A DNA stretch of 64,000 nucleotides from Oreohelix idahoensis (Eukaryota > Mollusca > Gastropoda > Stylommatophora > Oreohelicidae): positions 362,923 to 426,922 of the forward strand of contig JAMPIV010009927.1 of assembly GCA_024509875.1 (NCBI GenBank), written 5' to 3'. The position numbers and the translations under genes are program-made. Below the pieces are notes generated by a model. It made no database searches. It had not been told where the DNA came from and was given only the letters and a program-made list of their open reading frames with translations. Positions 22,631-33,010 of the stretch are shown here, piece by piece. Each line of letters begins with the position of its first letter. Within the stretch, counting starts at the first letter, position 1.

Positions 22631-23212
22631 TGTTGCTGTCGTTTTTGACGGGGTTATAAATGTCAATCTATTTGATATTATTTTGTATGATCAAAGTTAG
22701 AGAACTAAGTATTAACTTTGCTGTGACAGGTTGATTAGGGATTATCTTCCCTTTGTTTCGTTCATTGTTGTTGACCTGTCTTAAGACAAGGTTAGAAGTA
22801 GTCAGTTCGGGGCTGTCTGCCCATGCGCAGAGTTTTTGAGAAAAAACTGATAGACTTCCGTGGAGGAGTTGAGATCTTGGGTTCTGATGGACAAGACGTC
22901 CATAGTTCTTCTCTACCTTATCTTGGGGAAGTTAAGCCTGTGATGTGACTATAATGTCAGTGTTTTCCCCAAAGATATTCTGTTCGTCGAGGGATGACGA
23001 CAGTTGGTAATTGTGTATTCCTGGATTCTGTTAAAGGTAATACAGACTTTATTATTACTCTTTATGCATCGTATGCAGAACATTGTAAGGCTATTTGGCT
23101 GTGAGTATGGCTCACAGACTGTTTTGATGCGGAATCCATTAGGTGTGCTCAAGGGAGCCATCCTAAGACTATTTATCTACTTTTTTGAACAGAAGCCCAA
23201 TGATGATGATAT

Positions 23213-26200
23213 GATAGGAAACTCTTTACAGAGCGATACAACAGGAAGCAATCTGATCATCAGAAGAAGTCCCCCCATCCGACAAGTGTTTCGGCCCAAT
23301 TACTCCTTTACACTATAAGAGGGGCGGGCCCACTTGGGTCATGACTCCCAAGCGTCTCAGCTTCCTGTTGTCTTGTATCGAAAATGAACCCATTTCACTT
23401 ACGGCAGCAACTTTAATCCACAACGCCAGCCGTGTGGGCAATTGTGAAAGTAACAAAGAGAAGACAAATTATTTCGTTCGTTCCGTCACCCCTCACAACC
23501 AAGGACACACACTGAGACACGAGTGCGCAGCCGACGAGCCTTAGCCACTGCGCGCCGCAAGCCACTGAAATTCTGTACCTGACACACTCCCTATAGTATA
23601 CATCGCCTGTTGCCCCAGAGTCGCAGCCCTTTTACTAGTACACCAGAAGAAAAAAAAAACTCAGCGCTGTGGACTTAGAAAAATTTTGGTGTTTTGTACC
23701 ACAGCGTTTATTGTCACGATTTCCATTGCCCATTGCGGTTGTTCCACAGCCAGCCTGATGCCTTTTCGGCAGTTTCGCTAAGCCTCTTCAGTGCCCTTGT
23801 TCTAGACTGTCCCTTCAGCCCCAACAGTTTCAATAAATCATACACTGATGCAGCCACAAGCCCTCTTGCGCCCACTTCAACCGCCATGACCCTTGCACTG
23901 AATCCATCGTGTCTCAGATCCGCGGCCAGATCGCTATACTTGGCCGCTTTGAATGAATTTTGCTCGTCTAATCTGGATTCAAATGGCACGGTCAGTTCAA
24001 TCAGTATGACCTGAAGCGTTGCTGAAGAATGAAGCACTATATCCGGCCGTCTCCGCGATTTTCTGATACTCTCTGGATATGCCCCCCGTCCAGGTAGGTC
24101 TACCGCCATCTCCCAGTCGTTTGCACAGTCAAGAAGAGATGGTAAACTGCTACCAGGTTTACTCGGTTTGGGGTGTGCTGACTTTCCTGCCCTCAGAAAG
24201 TATGTATTTGTGGTGTCTGGCCGGACTTTGCTATTCGCTTTCATTCTTGCCTGATCTATTGTCGCAGCAAGCTCATTTAGCACTTTGTTATGGCGCCAAG
24301 TGTATCGACCTTGCCCTAATGCCACCTTACACGCTGAGAGCACGTGTTCAAGTGTCTGCCTCCCCTGGCACAGGGGGCACTGCTCATCATCTGACTTTCC
24401 CCATTTCACAAGGTTGGTGGCCGATGGCAGCAGGTCATACATTGATCTAACCACGAAGCTGAGCCTAAGAGGTACCATATGCCATATATCATTCCATGTC
24501 AAGGATCTCTGCAGGGCTCCTTCCCATGTAGTCCATTGGCCTTGTTGGACCTGCTGCACTGCTTTTAGCAACCTCTTATCATTCTCAGCTCCTCGTATCT
24601 CCTGAACTACCATGTCTCTGCGTTCCCTGCTTGATGCCTTAGACCACCAGCGGATGTCACCATGCCCAAATCCCCGTCTATTCGTTTGTGTGTATCCGAT
24701 TACCTCTCTCAATTTGAGTGACTCTTCAGCAGCATCAACAGCTTCTTCCACTCTCCACTTCCTTCCCGTTTTCAGTGTGGGCTGAATGGACTTAACCACG
24801 TCATCAGCTGACTCGCGTAGCATCATTGCAAGCCTTGCTTTTCCAACTTTGTACTCTTCAACAACTGACTTGAAGGGAAGCACAAGTTTTGACTTTTTGC
24901 AGTACAGTGCTACATCTGACAGACCTGGTGGTACCCCTAGCCATTTTCTCATGAACTTGTTGACCTTCTGCTCTATAGCTTCCACTGTACTTGTGCTTAT
25001 TTCATATATAAGCAGTGGCCACAGCAACTTCGGTATCAACATGAACTGGAGGCACCACAGTTTGAACTTTCCCAGGAGTCTGCTTTGGTCTATGATCTGT
25101 AGTCCTCTGTCTGCCATTTCTATTGTCTGTTGCACTGCCTTCGCGTCTTTTAAAGAGGCATCGTACACCCTGCCAAGACTTTTAACAGGTTCCTTAATGA
25201 CAGTAGGGATTCTTTGGCTGGAAACCGTGAATATGACCTCTGCTATCTTCCCTTTCCTGACTGATAGGCTTCTCGACTTCTTGGGTTTGAAGCTCATTCT
25301 GCACCAGCTGACTAGTTCATCCAGGCGTGCTAACATCCTCCGGGCCTGATGTTCATCTGACGTCAGAATTGTTGTGTCATCCATGAATGCTTTCAGCGGT
25401 GGCATGTGACACATTCCACCGAGCTTTGGACCTATAGCCATTCCTTCAGCCGCATTGAGGATTACCTGCATAGCCATCACGAATAGTATCGGAGAGATGG
25501 TACATCCCATCGCAATTCCAACTTCAAGGCCAATCCACTTCGTTGTGTACTCTCTGGTTGAAAATCTGACAGAAAACCCTGCGAAATACAGCTTCAGCAT
25601 TGCTGCAATCTCTTGTGGAACATGATACATTTCTAGGGCCTGCCACAACATCTGGTGTGGAACGGATCCATAAGCATTTGCTAGATCCAACCAGATTGCA
25701 TGGAGGTTTGTTCTGTCAGACTTTGCCTTTTGGATTGCTTCCCAGATCATTGTGGCATGCTCTAGACATCCTGGTGTACCTGGGATACCTCCTTTCTGAA
25801 TGGTAGTGTCAATGTACCTATTTGCCAGGAGGTATGTAGTGAGTCTTTTCGCCATTACTGAGAAGAATATCTTCCCTTCCACATTGAGTAGTGAGATTGG
25901 CCTGAACTGACTGATGTCTGTGGAATTTTGTTCCTTCGGGATGTAGACTCCGTTTGCCTTTCTCCATTCCTTGCTTACGAGTTGGGTTTTCCACGCATTC
26001 TTCAGTAAACGGAGCAGTCGTTTGAGAACCTCAGGGCATCTTTTATACACCACATATGGAACACCATTAGGACCTGGAGCTGACTTGCACCGAGCTTTCT
26101 GGACAATGCTTTCTACCTCTTGCACCGTTGGGGGCTTGGTGTTAAATTCAGCTCCTGGCTTACCCGGCCATTTAAGGCCTGCCATGCTGCTGAGCGGCTC

Positions 26201-26250
26201 ATTTTTGCGACCATCTGAATATGTCATTCCAAGGTGTTCCTCCAGGTCTT
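23213..26250 (-). mobile_element. R2/Hero-type LINE, 5'-truncated, inserted in the 5' LTR
   Basis: About 3.04 kb is present in this LTR and absent from the 3' LTR, where the sequence runs directly from ...AATGATGATGAT (34462) through a short (AT)n to ACATTGAGGG (34471). The 3' end of the LINE lies at the left next to the (GAT)n run, and the 5' end at the right starts inside the coding region. Roughly eight bases of (AT)n at the target are missing on this allele. It carries a 3' UTR of about 500 bp (23213-23713) and one long coding frame. 5' truncation and small target changes fit target-primed reverse transcription. Confidence 0.9.
23714..26248 (-). CDS. R2/Hero-type LINE polyprotein, N-terminally truncated (RT + zinc knuckle + restriction-like endonuclease)
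   Basis: The first Met is at 26227, but the frame is open to the insertion edge at 26250, so the true N-terminus (DNA-binding zinc fingers in the family) was lost on insertion. From that Met there are 837 codons without a stop. RT covers about residues 45-320: APGPNGVPYVVYK, DLANAYGSVP (catalytic Asp near 181), GCTISPILFVMAMQ and FMDDT (Asp pair near 283). A CCHC knuckle lies at residues 617-633 (CPLC...H....C). A restriction-like endonuclease follows, with RRPDIVL (Asp near 729) and IELTVPFE (Glu near 744), ending in a conserved KY..L helix. This endonuclease type, C-terminal to RT, separates it from APE-type LINEs. The intact frame suggests a young insertion. Clade placement (Hero versus R2 or NeSL) is not certain. 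Confidence 0.9.
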   Translation of the reverse strand, partial: DLEEHLGMTYSDGRKNEPLSSMAGLKWPGKPGAEFNTKPPTVQEVESIVQKARCKSAPGPNGVPYVVYKRCPEVLKRLLRLLKNAWKTQLVSKEWRKANGVYIPKEQNSTDISQFRPISLLNVEGKIFFSVMAKRLTTYLLANRYIDTTIQKGGIPGTPGCLEHATMIWEAIQKAKSDRTNLHAIWLDLANAYGSVPHQMLWQALEMYHVPQEIAAMLKLYFAGFSVRFSTREYTTKWIGLEVGIAMGCTISPILFVMAMQVILNAAEGMAIGPKLGGMCHMPPLKAFMDDTTILTSDEHQARRMLARLDELVSWCRMSFKPKKSRSLSVRKGKIAEVIFTVSSQRIPTVIKEPVKSLGRVYDASLKDAKAVQQTIEMADRGLQIIDQSRLLGKFKLWCLQFMLIPKLLWPLLIYEISTSTVEAIEQKVNKFMRKWLGVPPGLSDVALYCKKSKLVLPFKSVVEEYKVGKARLAMMLRESADDVVKSIQPTLKTGRKWRVEEAVDAAEESLKLREVIGYTQTNRRGFGHGDIRWWSKASSRERRDMVVQEIRGAENDKRLLKAVQQVQQGQWTTWEGALQRSLTWNDIWHMVPLRLSFVVRSMYDLLPSATNLVKWGKSDDEQCPLCQGRQTLEHVLSACKVALGQGRYTWRHNKVLNELAATIDQARMKANSKVRPDTTNTYFLRAGKSAHPKPSKPGSSLPSLLDCANDWEMAVDLPGRGAYPESIRKSRRRPDIVLHSSATLQVILIELTVPFESRLDEQNSFKAAKYSDLAADLRHDGFSARVMAVEVGARGLVAASVYDLLKLLGLKGQSRTRALKRLSETAEKASGWLWNNRNGQWKS

Positions 26251-27071
26251 ACATTGAGGGAAACCGCAGGTTGGCGGTAATACTTGTGCATGGATGATCA
26301 TGCCTACCTTGAGGAATACATAGCTGGTTACAGATAGAGGCCCGCCATTTTGGCCAATATTTTTCAGCAAGAGAAGATGTACGTGGCGTATTATGCCAAT
26401 TGAATTGCAGCCTTATTGTTATTGTTAGGCATATTTAAAAGCCCGCCTTTTGCTGTGCGGCAAGTCTACAGGGAAACTGACGTGTTCAGTCAGTCATAAC
26501 TGGATGAGATTACAACTAGAACATCGAACTGACAGACCGTTAATGTCCTGTTGTAATAGATGCTCTTTATGTTTGAATGCTAGATGTCATCACCATCTTT
26601 ATTATTATTTCCATGAACTATGCTGCCACCTTGTGAAGTGACTGTGAGTGTAACGTCGTCTATGTCCGATATTAAATGCTTGTAACGTGACCAGTCGTTC
26701 ACAACACGTCATTGACTTCTTCATGTGGATAGATGGATGTATTGTGCAGTCTCTGAATCATATACACTTTCGCGTCTTCTGTATTCTACACTCACACATG
26801 ATGTCAACACCTCCACATCTCCAGTACTACACATTTACAGCCATACATGGTGTCTGAGTTAGTGTCAACATCCCCCTTGTCAGCGCCCCAATAGTTGGCA
26901 CCTGACCTGGACAACTTAACACTGTACTGGAGCGAGGCAAGCCTTGTTACGTGTTAGTGGCAGTACTACGTAAGCAGATCATCAACACACAAGTCCATAA
27001 CATTGGTACCTATACCAGTCAGTAACATTTCTGCTGTATGAAAATCGACCTATACAAATCTGAACTTTACA

Positions 27072-28313
27072 TTTCTGGTGGGCCAGATTCGTGGGGTTTT
27101 TTACTACACAGAACATTGATAAAGAGGTCAACGACTGCTTACCCAGACTGATAAATACGGACGTTAGCGTTGCTATAATAGTGCTACATGGACCACAGCT
27201 GCTACGGGAACTGGCGTTAGCATCTTCATGTTATTGCTACGTGGACCACAACTGCTATAGAAGTGATGTGTCGGTTCTACTATAGGAGTTCTACTCTGGC
27301 AAGCTATCATTGTAAACAATTCGGCTGGCGTTTACATTTTACAGTTTGCAGACTATTCAGTGTTGGATCATCTGGTCTCAACTGCTTGTCAAGAAGGACG
27401 TGGTAACTGTGAGTTGGAAGACCACTTCATATTGTCGTCGTGAGGTGACCATCGACGGTGAATCAACCAATCAGTGCTGTTCTTGCATTGCACTTCTGTG
27501 TTGACAAAAAGGCCAGGAAGTTACTTTAAGATAAGTGGCAGTTTATTTTTGGAAACTGTGCCATTATATTGTGTGAAGCTAAGCCTTCTTTGTAACACAT
27601 TCTATTATATGCTATTTGTTTACATTGCGTGTGGTATTAGTGTGTGTATTTCTGCGGGTTTCTTGGTTGGGCGGCGTCTGTTATAGGGTATACCACGTGA
27701 CAGAGGTCCTATAACAGTGTTCTTTAGGGATCGTGCAAATTTCCCTTTGTTGCTATTTACGTTTAGTTGTGACGAAGTGTACCTTTTCGTTGTTGTTGTC
27801 ATATTTTCTCTGTTCTTTGGTTTTGATTTGATTTGTTTGTATTTGTCTGCCTACTCTTTTCTATTGTTTATTTCTATACACCCTTATGTTTATACACTGT
27901 GGTGTCATTTGTTTTGTTACGTATCGCAGCTATCATCACATGCTTTGTGATTATTTTTTCCTTAGTTTCGCCTTATAATTTTTTGACTTCTTCGAATGTT
28001 TTCGTTTGTTTATATGCTTGTCTTTGTTAACTGATATTATATATATTGTTGTCATACACAGTCTATACTTATATACTTGGTCAGGGATTATTATTATTAT
28101 TTATATGATACACTTTTCAGATAGAGGTTATTGATGGTGATAATATTATAGAGAAACAAGGTAATTATACAAGGTCTTTGACTAAGACTTGTCTCTCAAA
28201 GAGAGTGAAATAAAGTGAAGTAAGTATACAAGTCTTGTATTACAGACTTGTCTCCCATTGAAGTGGGATAAGGTAATTTATTTTTCAGGTCTGATCTCAC
28301 ATAGTTAGATAGA
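27072..28313 (+). other. 5' leader of the Gmr1-like element
   Basis: About 1.24 kb lies between the LTR and the first gag codon. It starts with a primer-binding-site-like segment. It contains several short upstream frames, a repeat of ACTTGTCTCTCAAAGAGAG and ACTTGTCTCCCATTG near 28186-28260, and no recognisable domain. A long leader of this kind could hold packaging or translation signals, but none can be identified by eye. Confidence 0.6.
27076..27096 (+). promoter_or_regulatory. Primer-binding site (tRNA) of the Gmr1-like element
   Basis: TGGTGGGCCAGATTCG begins four bases after the LTR end. Its complement ends in ...CCACCA and contains CGAATC, as expected for the 3' end and T-loop of a tRNA. 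I cannot name the tRNA. Confidence 0.6.
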
Positions 28314-28772
28314 ATGTCTACACTAGACTTCTTTATTGAGCAAGGGAAAGCCCTTGGGAAGACAGGTGAAAAGTTAGAAGAATTTGCTCTTGCTCTATAT
28401 GACAAGGCGCAAAAAGCAGAGGAGAAAAAACAAAAAAGAGAAGCAGAAGCTGATGAGAGGAAGCAGCAAATTGAAATAGAAAATAAAAGATTAGACAGAG
28501 AAGCCGACGAAAGAAGAGAGAAACAGAAAATGGAACATGATGAGAAACTCTTAACTTTGGAGTTAGAGAAATTAAAATTGACGAATATGGGTGCTTCTCA
28601 CGCAACTTCGAGTACGACAAAGGAGATTGCTAATAAGCTTAAATTACCTCATTTCAATCCTCTAAAGGACGACATAACGGATTACCTGGATAGATTTCAA
28701 TTTTTATACGATACGCATAAGATAAAAAAAGGAACATTATGCCAAAGAACTGATGCAATTGTTTACAGGTGA
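28314..28772 (+). CDS. Gag N-terminal part, Gmr1-like element
   Basis: The frame of 152 codons starts at the ATG at 28314, the first ATG of a good frame after the leader. Residues about 25-90 are highly charged and predicted coiled coil (runs of KAEEKKQKREAEADERKQQ type). Residues 108-138 (LKLPHFNPLKDDITDYLDRF) begin the capsid region. The frame leaves homology at an A7 run (28724-28730), after which the capsid sequence continues in the next frame, that of the 28753-31578 ORF. Loss of one base there, or a +1 shift, would connect them. I cannot tell whether this is a mutation, a sequencing slip or programmed frameshifting; a mutation or slip is more likely. Confidence 0.82.
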   Translation: MSTLDFFIEQGKALGKTGEKLEEFALALYDKAQKAEEKKQKREAEADERKQQIEIENKRLDREADERREKQKMEHDEKLLTLELEKLKLTNMGASHATSSTTKEIANKLKLPHFNPLKDDITDYLDRFQFLYDTHKIKKGTLCQRTDAIVYR

Positions 28773-31578
28773 ACCAGTAACTACTCTTATGGCAATAGAG
28801 GAACATGACAGGACTAACTATGATGTTGTCAGAGCAGCATTGCTTAAACGATATCAACTAAAAGAAGAAGATTATCGTCTTCATTTTAAGACAATGTTGC
28901 CAGAACATGGAGTAAGTTTCTCTGACTTTATTACGAAGATACGTCTTACATTCACGCGTTGGATTGAGCTGTCTAAAGCTGAGAAAACATATGAAGGCCT
29001 AATGGACTTATTACTTCGAGACAAAGTTATGTCATCTGTCAACGAATCTTTTCATGCTTTTCTTCATGAGCGTAAACCTAAAAACATAAAAGACATGGAG
29101 GAATACTGTTGCCAGTACGTCACTGCGCATCCCCATGCTACGGTTAGTAATTCTAAAGTGAAAGAAGGGTTGCTAGTTGCTTCAGCAACACCATATGGCC
29201 CTAATTTCAATCGTAAATTTAAAGGTGCTCAACAAAATTTCAATAAGAAAAGTAATCAGAATTACACTCAGAATCAAAGTAATCCATCATATAATGGTCC
29301 TTCTTCAAAGAACTGGAGGCGAGCTGATAGTCCTCGTAATTTTGGGGCTAATAATTATAGACACTTTCGCAAAGGTTATCACAATAAAAACTATCCGAGC
29401 TTTTCTTCTCGAGATAATTATCCTCGCCGTCATGAATATTACGATGGTGGTTATGGAAACGGTGATTTAAACCAGAATAATGATTACAGTAGGCAATATA
29501 ATGACAATTACAGGGGAAATGATAATCGCGGCAGACCTAGACATAACAAAAGAAAATATTATCAACAGGCAAACTCTACACAACATGAGTCTCAGGAAGC
29601 CTGTAGTCAAGTAAACGATAGTAGGAGCTCTAATGCTATTACTGGTTCTGCTTTCGATTTTGGGAGAGCAGCCGAATGCCCCCAATGCTCAACATTGTTC
29701 GAGCCTTCTACTGTATCGACCTTAATTTGTGGTCATCCTCTTCCCGCACTTCCTGCTACAGCTGCGCATGACGGGAGAGGATCTCTCATCTTACATAAAG
29801 GTCTAGTGAATGATAATCCAGTCTCAGTACTTTTTGATTCTGGATGCACCACTATCGGTGTTAGGCAGTCTCTGATAGATCCTTGCTGTGCCACAGGAAA
29901 AGTGGTCAAATGTGTGACATTTGGTGGCACTTTGGAGAAGTATCCTACTGCTATTATTCACATGGCTACTCCCTTCTTTACGGGAGATGTTCACGCGTGT
30001 CTTTTACCTAATCCTATTGCGGATCTTATAATCGGTCGTATTCACGAGGTTAAGGAATGCATCCCGCAGCAAATTGCTGCTTGGGAAGAAAATAATATCC
30101 AAACAGCCAATGCAGTTGTAACAAGAGCACAAGCTCTTATTCCTTCAACTTCACCTACTGATGGTAAGGAAGTTTGTAGCCAAGATGATCACTTGGTGAT
30201 TTCGCATGACTCGTTTGTGAAACTGCAAGGAGAAGATCCTTCTTTAAATAAATACTTTCTTCTCGCTAAAAACGGTGATCCGAATAAGAATACAAATCGC
30301 AAATCGTATATCACTATGAAGAATGGTATACTAGTGCGTATGGTACAACACTCAGACGCGTCTATGCATTCTCAGATTCTCGTGCCCAAAAGTATGAGAG
30401 CCTTAATTCTTCAACATGCACACGATTCTCAGTGTGCTGGACACATGGGTTTTTCTCACACTAAGTCGAGAGTTCTGGCGGCTTTCTTTTGGCCATTCGT
30501 AAACAAAGACAAACAAATTTATTGCCGATCTTGCAAGATTTGTCAAGAAGTCAAGTCTAGAGGTCCACGACATGCTGCACCTATTCAGGCTGCAGACATT
30601 CCTATTCGGCCGTTTCAAAAGATGGCAATAGATATTATTGGCCCTTTTAAGATTAAGTCAGCCAGAGGACATCAATTCATCCTAACATGCGTTGACATGT
30701 GCACTCGTTGGCCAGAGGCTATACCTCTAAAGAGCATATCTACTGCCGATATTGCAGACGCTCTTTGGCTTATATTTTCTCGTTTGGGTTTTCCCAGAGA
30801 AATATTGTCAGACCACGGTACCCAATTGATATCAGACACTATGTCGCAGGTGATGTCTATCCTAGATATTAAAAGGTCTCTCAGTAGTATTTATTACCCA
30901 ATGTCTAACGGGTTAGTTGAACGTCTTAGTAGATCACTTAAGAACTTACTTGGTAAGATTACTGAGGATCATCCTCAGGATTGGGACAGGGTTTTACCCA
31001 CGGCTCTCTTTGCCTATAGAGAGGTCCCCAACGAGCATACAGGCTTTTCTCCTTTTGAAATTATCTTTGGCGCGCAACCGCGCTGCCCTATGTCCTTGCT
31101 ACATGATTTGATAACTGCCGATAATATTGACAATGACACACAATCTTCATATGAGTATGTCATTGCTCTCAGGCATAAGATTATCGAAGCATGCAAGCTA
31201 ACAACTTCATCTTCCGAATTTGCCAAAGAAAAGGCAAGGCAATTCGCTAATAAGAAGAGACGCTTACGTCAACTTTGTCCGGGAGACAAAGCTTTTGTGT
31301 TACTTCCTTCTAGGGAGAACAGACTTCTCATTGCATGGAAAGGTCCATATGCAATAGTCTCGAAAATTTCCGATGTCGACTATGTTGTCGATATTGATGG
31401 AAGGCATAAAACCTTCCATATAAATATGCTTACGGAATTCCATGAGCGACCAGACTATTTGCAGCCTATTTTCCAGGCGACGGAGATTCTCCAGTCCCAC
31501 AGGGACATTACTCATCCTTGTCAGTTATACAGGATGAGGAAACTACTTTTTCGGATGTTAATCTTCCTCTTCCAGTGA
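28753..31578 (+). CDS. Gag C-terminus, protease and integrase, Gmr1-like element
   Basis: The frame of 941 codons is numbered from the ATG at 28753, which is internal to the capsid. Residues 1-130 are capsid (RWIELSKAEKTYEGL). Residues 150-270 are an Asn/Arg/Tyr-rich basic region taking the place of zinc knuckles. The protease active site is VLFDSGCT (Asp 362). An integrase HHCC zinc site lies at about residues 557-597 (HDSQCAGHMG ... CRSCKICQ). The catalytic core is MAIDIIGPF (Asp 627), ILSDHGTQL (Asp 687) and GLVERL (Glu 723), a D,D-35-E spacing. A GPY/F domain (IAWKGPYAIV, about 862-871) is a Ty3/gypsy hallmark. No RT lies between protease and integrase. The frame ends at 31578, overlapping the RT frame. 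Confidence 0.9.
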   Translation: MQLFTGEPVTTLMAIEEHDRTNYDVVRAALLKRYQLKEEDYRLHFKTMLPEHGVSFSDFITKIRLTFTRWIELSKAEKTYEGLMDLLLRDKVMSSVNESFHAFLHERKPKNIKDMEEYCCQYVTAHPHATVSNSKVKEGLLVASATPYGPNFNRKFKGAQQNFNKKSNQNYTQNQSNPSYNGPSSKNWRRADSPRNFGANNYRHFRKGYHNKNYPSFSSRDNYPRRHEYYDGGYGNGDLNQNNDYSRQYNDNYRGNDNRGRPRHNKRKYYQQANSTQHESQEACSQVNDSRSSNAITGSAFDFGRAAECPQCSTLFEPSTVSTLICGHPLPALPATAAHDGRGSLILHKGLVNDNPVSVLFDSGCTTIGVRQSLIDPCCATGKVVKCVTFGGTLEKYPTAIIHMATPFFTGDVHACLLPNPIADLIIGRIHEVKECIPQQIAAWEENNIQTANAVVTRAQALIPSTSPTDGKEVCSQDDHLVISHDSFVKLQGEDPSLNKYFLLAKNGDPNKNTNRKSYITMKNGILVRMVQHSDASMHSQILVPKSMRALILQHAHDSQCAGHMGFSHTKSRVLAAFFWPFVNKDKQIYCRSCKICQEVKSRGPRHAAPIQAADIPIRPFQKMAIDIIGPFKIKSARGHQFILTCVDMCTRWPEAIPLKSISTADIADALWLIFSRLGFPREILSDHGTQLISDTMSQVMSILDIKRSLSSIYYPMSNGLVERLSRSLKNLLGKITEDHPQDWDRVLPTALFAYREVPNEHTGFSPFEIIFGAQPRCPMSLLHDLITADNIDNDTQSSYEYVIALRHKIIEACKLTTSSSEFAKEKARQFANKKRRLRQLCPGDKAFVLLPSRENRLLIAWKGPYAIVSKISDVDYVVDIDGRHKTFHINMLTEFHERPDYLQPIFQATEILQSHRDITHPCQLYRMRKLLFRMLIFLFQ

Positions 31579-32339
31579 TTCCACTTCATTCTATGGAATC
31601 ATGGGAAAACGTTACGGTTTCTCCTAATTTGTCTATGGATGAACAGCAACAAGTATCTTCTTTGCTACAATCATTTCAGGATGTCCTTACCGACATTCCT
31701 GGACACACACATGTCATTAAACATGACATCATACTGACTGATCATAATCCGATCAGAGTAAGACCATACCCTATACCTATTCATTTTCAAACACAGGTCG
31801 AGAAAGAGTTGGATGAAATGATTCAATTGAAAATAATTGAACCATCCACTTCAGCATACTCTTCGTCGATGGTTATTGTTCGAAAGAAAGACAATAACAT
31901 ACGTCTTTGCGTCGATTATCGCAAATGGAACCAAGTTACGAAGTTCGATGCTAAACCTATGCCTTTATTAGAAGAGCTACTTATTAGACTTTCTAACTCT
32001 CGATTCTTTACTAAACTCGACTTGTCGAAAGGTTATTGGCAAGTTCCGTTAACTGAACGCGCCAAACCTCTCACTGCTTTCTCAACACCTAGGGGTTTGT
32101 TTCAGTGGAATTTTACGCCTTTCGGACTTATGAACGCTCCAGCTACTTTCGTACGCATGATGCATCGAATTCTTTCAGATCGTTCAGATGTCATCGCTTA
32201 CTTAGACGACATCTGTCTTTTCAGTAATACGTGGAAAGATCACTATTTGGGTTTACAGGAATTACTGTCTACTCTACGCGAGCATAATTTGACTGCAAAA
32301 CCCTCTAAAGCCTTGGGTTTAAGGAAATTTCTTTCCTAG
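31518..32339 (+). CDS. Reverse transcriptase, Gmr1-like element
   Basis: The frame is open from before 31518 and lies in the -1 frame relative to the integrase ORF, which it overlaps by at least 60 bp. The overlap could reflect frameshifted expression or a mutation. The 273 codons listed contain the whole RT palm: EPSTSAYSSSMVIVRKKDN, RLCVDYRKWN, FTKLDLSKGYWQVPL (catalytic Asp near 167), FGLMNAPATFVRMM and VIAYLDDICLF (YLDD near 228-231). It ends at a stop at 32337-32339 created by a frame change near 32310-32330. RT sequence and RNase H continue in the frame of the next ORF. The closest style is Ty3/gypsy, not copia. Confidence 0.9.
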   Translation: MSVIQDEETTFSDVNLPLPVIPLHSMESWENVTVSPNLSMDEQQQVSSLLQSFQDVLTDIPGHTHVIKHDIILTDHNPIRVRPYPIPIHFQTQVEKELDEMIQLKIIEPSTSAYSSSMVIVRKKDNNIRLCVDYRKWNQVTKFDAKPMPLLEELLIRLSNSRFFTKLDLSKGYWQVPLTERAKPLTAFSTPRGLFQWNFTPFGLMNAPATFVRMMHRILSDRSDVIAYLDDICLFSNTWKDHYLGLQELLSTLREHNLTAKPSKALGLRKFLS

Positions 32340-32362
32340 GTCATCGTGTTGGTCAAGGTCTC

Positions 32363-33010
32363 TTGAAGACAGAGGATCAAAACGTTTCTAAGATATTAAA
32401 TATCTCTGTTCCTAAGACAAAAAAGCAAGTATGTAGTCTTTTGGGGTTAATACAATTTTATGGAAGATTCATACAGAATCAATCCTCTATTATGGCACCT
32501 CTTTCAACCCTATTGAAAAAAAAGTCTCCTAATATGGTGCGCTGGTCCCAAGAATGCCAATCTTCATTGGATCAGATTAAGAATTTGTTCTCATCCCCTC
32601 CTATCTTAAGGCTACCTATTACTGATAAGACTTTTGTTCTTCGTAGTGATGCCTCTTCCACTGGGATTGGAGCGGCGCTAATGCAGGAGTATTCAGGAAC
32701 TCTGCATTCTGTGATGTATATCTCTAGGAAATTGAATGCGGCAGAAAGGAACTATTCGGTTCTAGACCGTGAATTGTTAGCTATGGTTTGGTCCATTCTT
32801 AAGCTACAAAGATTCCTTCTTGGCGCGCATTTCATTGTGGAAACCGACAAAAAAGCTCTTACAGCTATTCAGAATAAGGATTTGAAGAGCTCGAGATCTA
32901 CTCGATATGCTATTGCTCTTCAACCATTTCATTTCTCGGTTCGAGCTATCCGTGGTTCAGATAATGTGATGGCAGACATATTGTCTAGATGCCCACATGA
33001 TTCCACTTAA
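32363..33010 (+). CDS. RT thumb and RNase H, Gmr1-like element
   Basis: This frame continues the RT homology (VCSLLGLIQFYGRFIQNQSS connection region), so 32363 is only the first ATG after the frame change, not a real start. RNase H follows: FVLRSDASSTGIGAALM (catalytic Asp), YSVLDRELLAMVWSI (catalytic Glu) and FIVETDKKAL (catalytic Asp, Lys in place of the common His). It ends with VMADILSRCP, a typical gypsy RNase H end. No integrase follows it, and the next 870 bp to the 3' LTR are non-coding, confirming the unusual domain order. Confidence 0.9.
   Translation: MKTEDQNVSKILNISVPKTKKQVCSLLGLIQFYGRFIQNQSSIMAPLSTLLKKKSPNMVRWSQECQSSLDQIKNLFSSPPILRLPITDKTFVLRSDASSTGIGAALMQEYSGTLHSVMYISRKLNAAERNYSVLDRELLAMVWSILKLQRFLLGAHFIVETDKKALTAIQNKDLKSSRSTRYAIALQPFHFSVRAIRGSDNVMADILSRCPHDST

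Larger units (their letters stand above)
22631..27071 (+). repeat. 5' LTR of the Gmr1-like element (split by a LINE)
   Basis: It starts TGTTGCTGTC and ends CTTTACA. It is the same sequence as 33883-36500 except for a LINE insertion at 23213-26250. The LTR itself is 582 + 821 bp. Open frames within it are matched in the other LTR and have no recognisable product. Confidence 0.92.

Noticed and set aside
22949..23318. Open frames repeated at 34165-34477
   Set aside because: They are the same non-coding LTR sequence present in both LTRs, not duplicated genes.
23694..26297. Several plus-strand frames of 60-190 codons
   Set aside because: They are antisense shadows of the 837-codon LINE frame on the minus strand.
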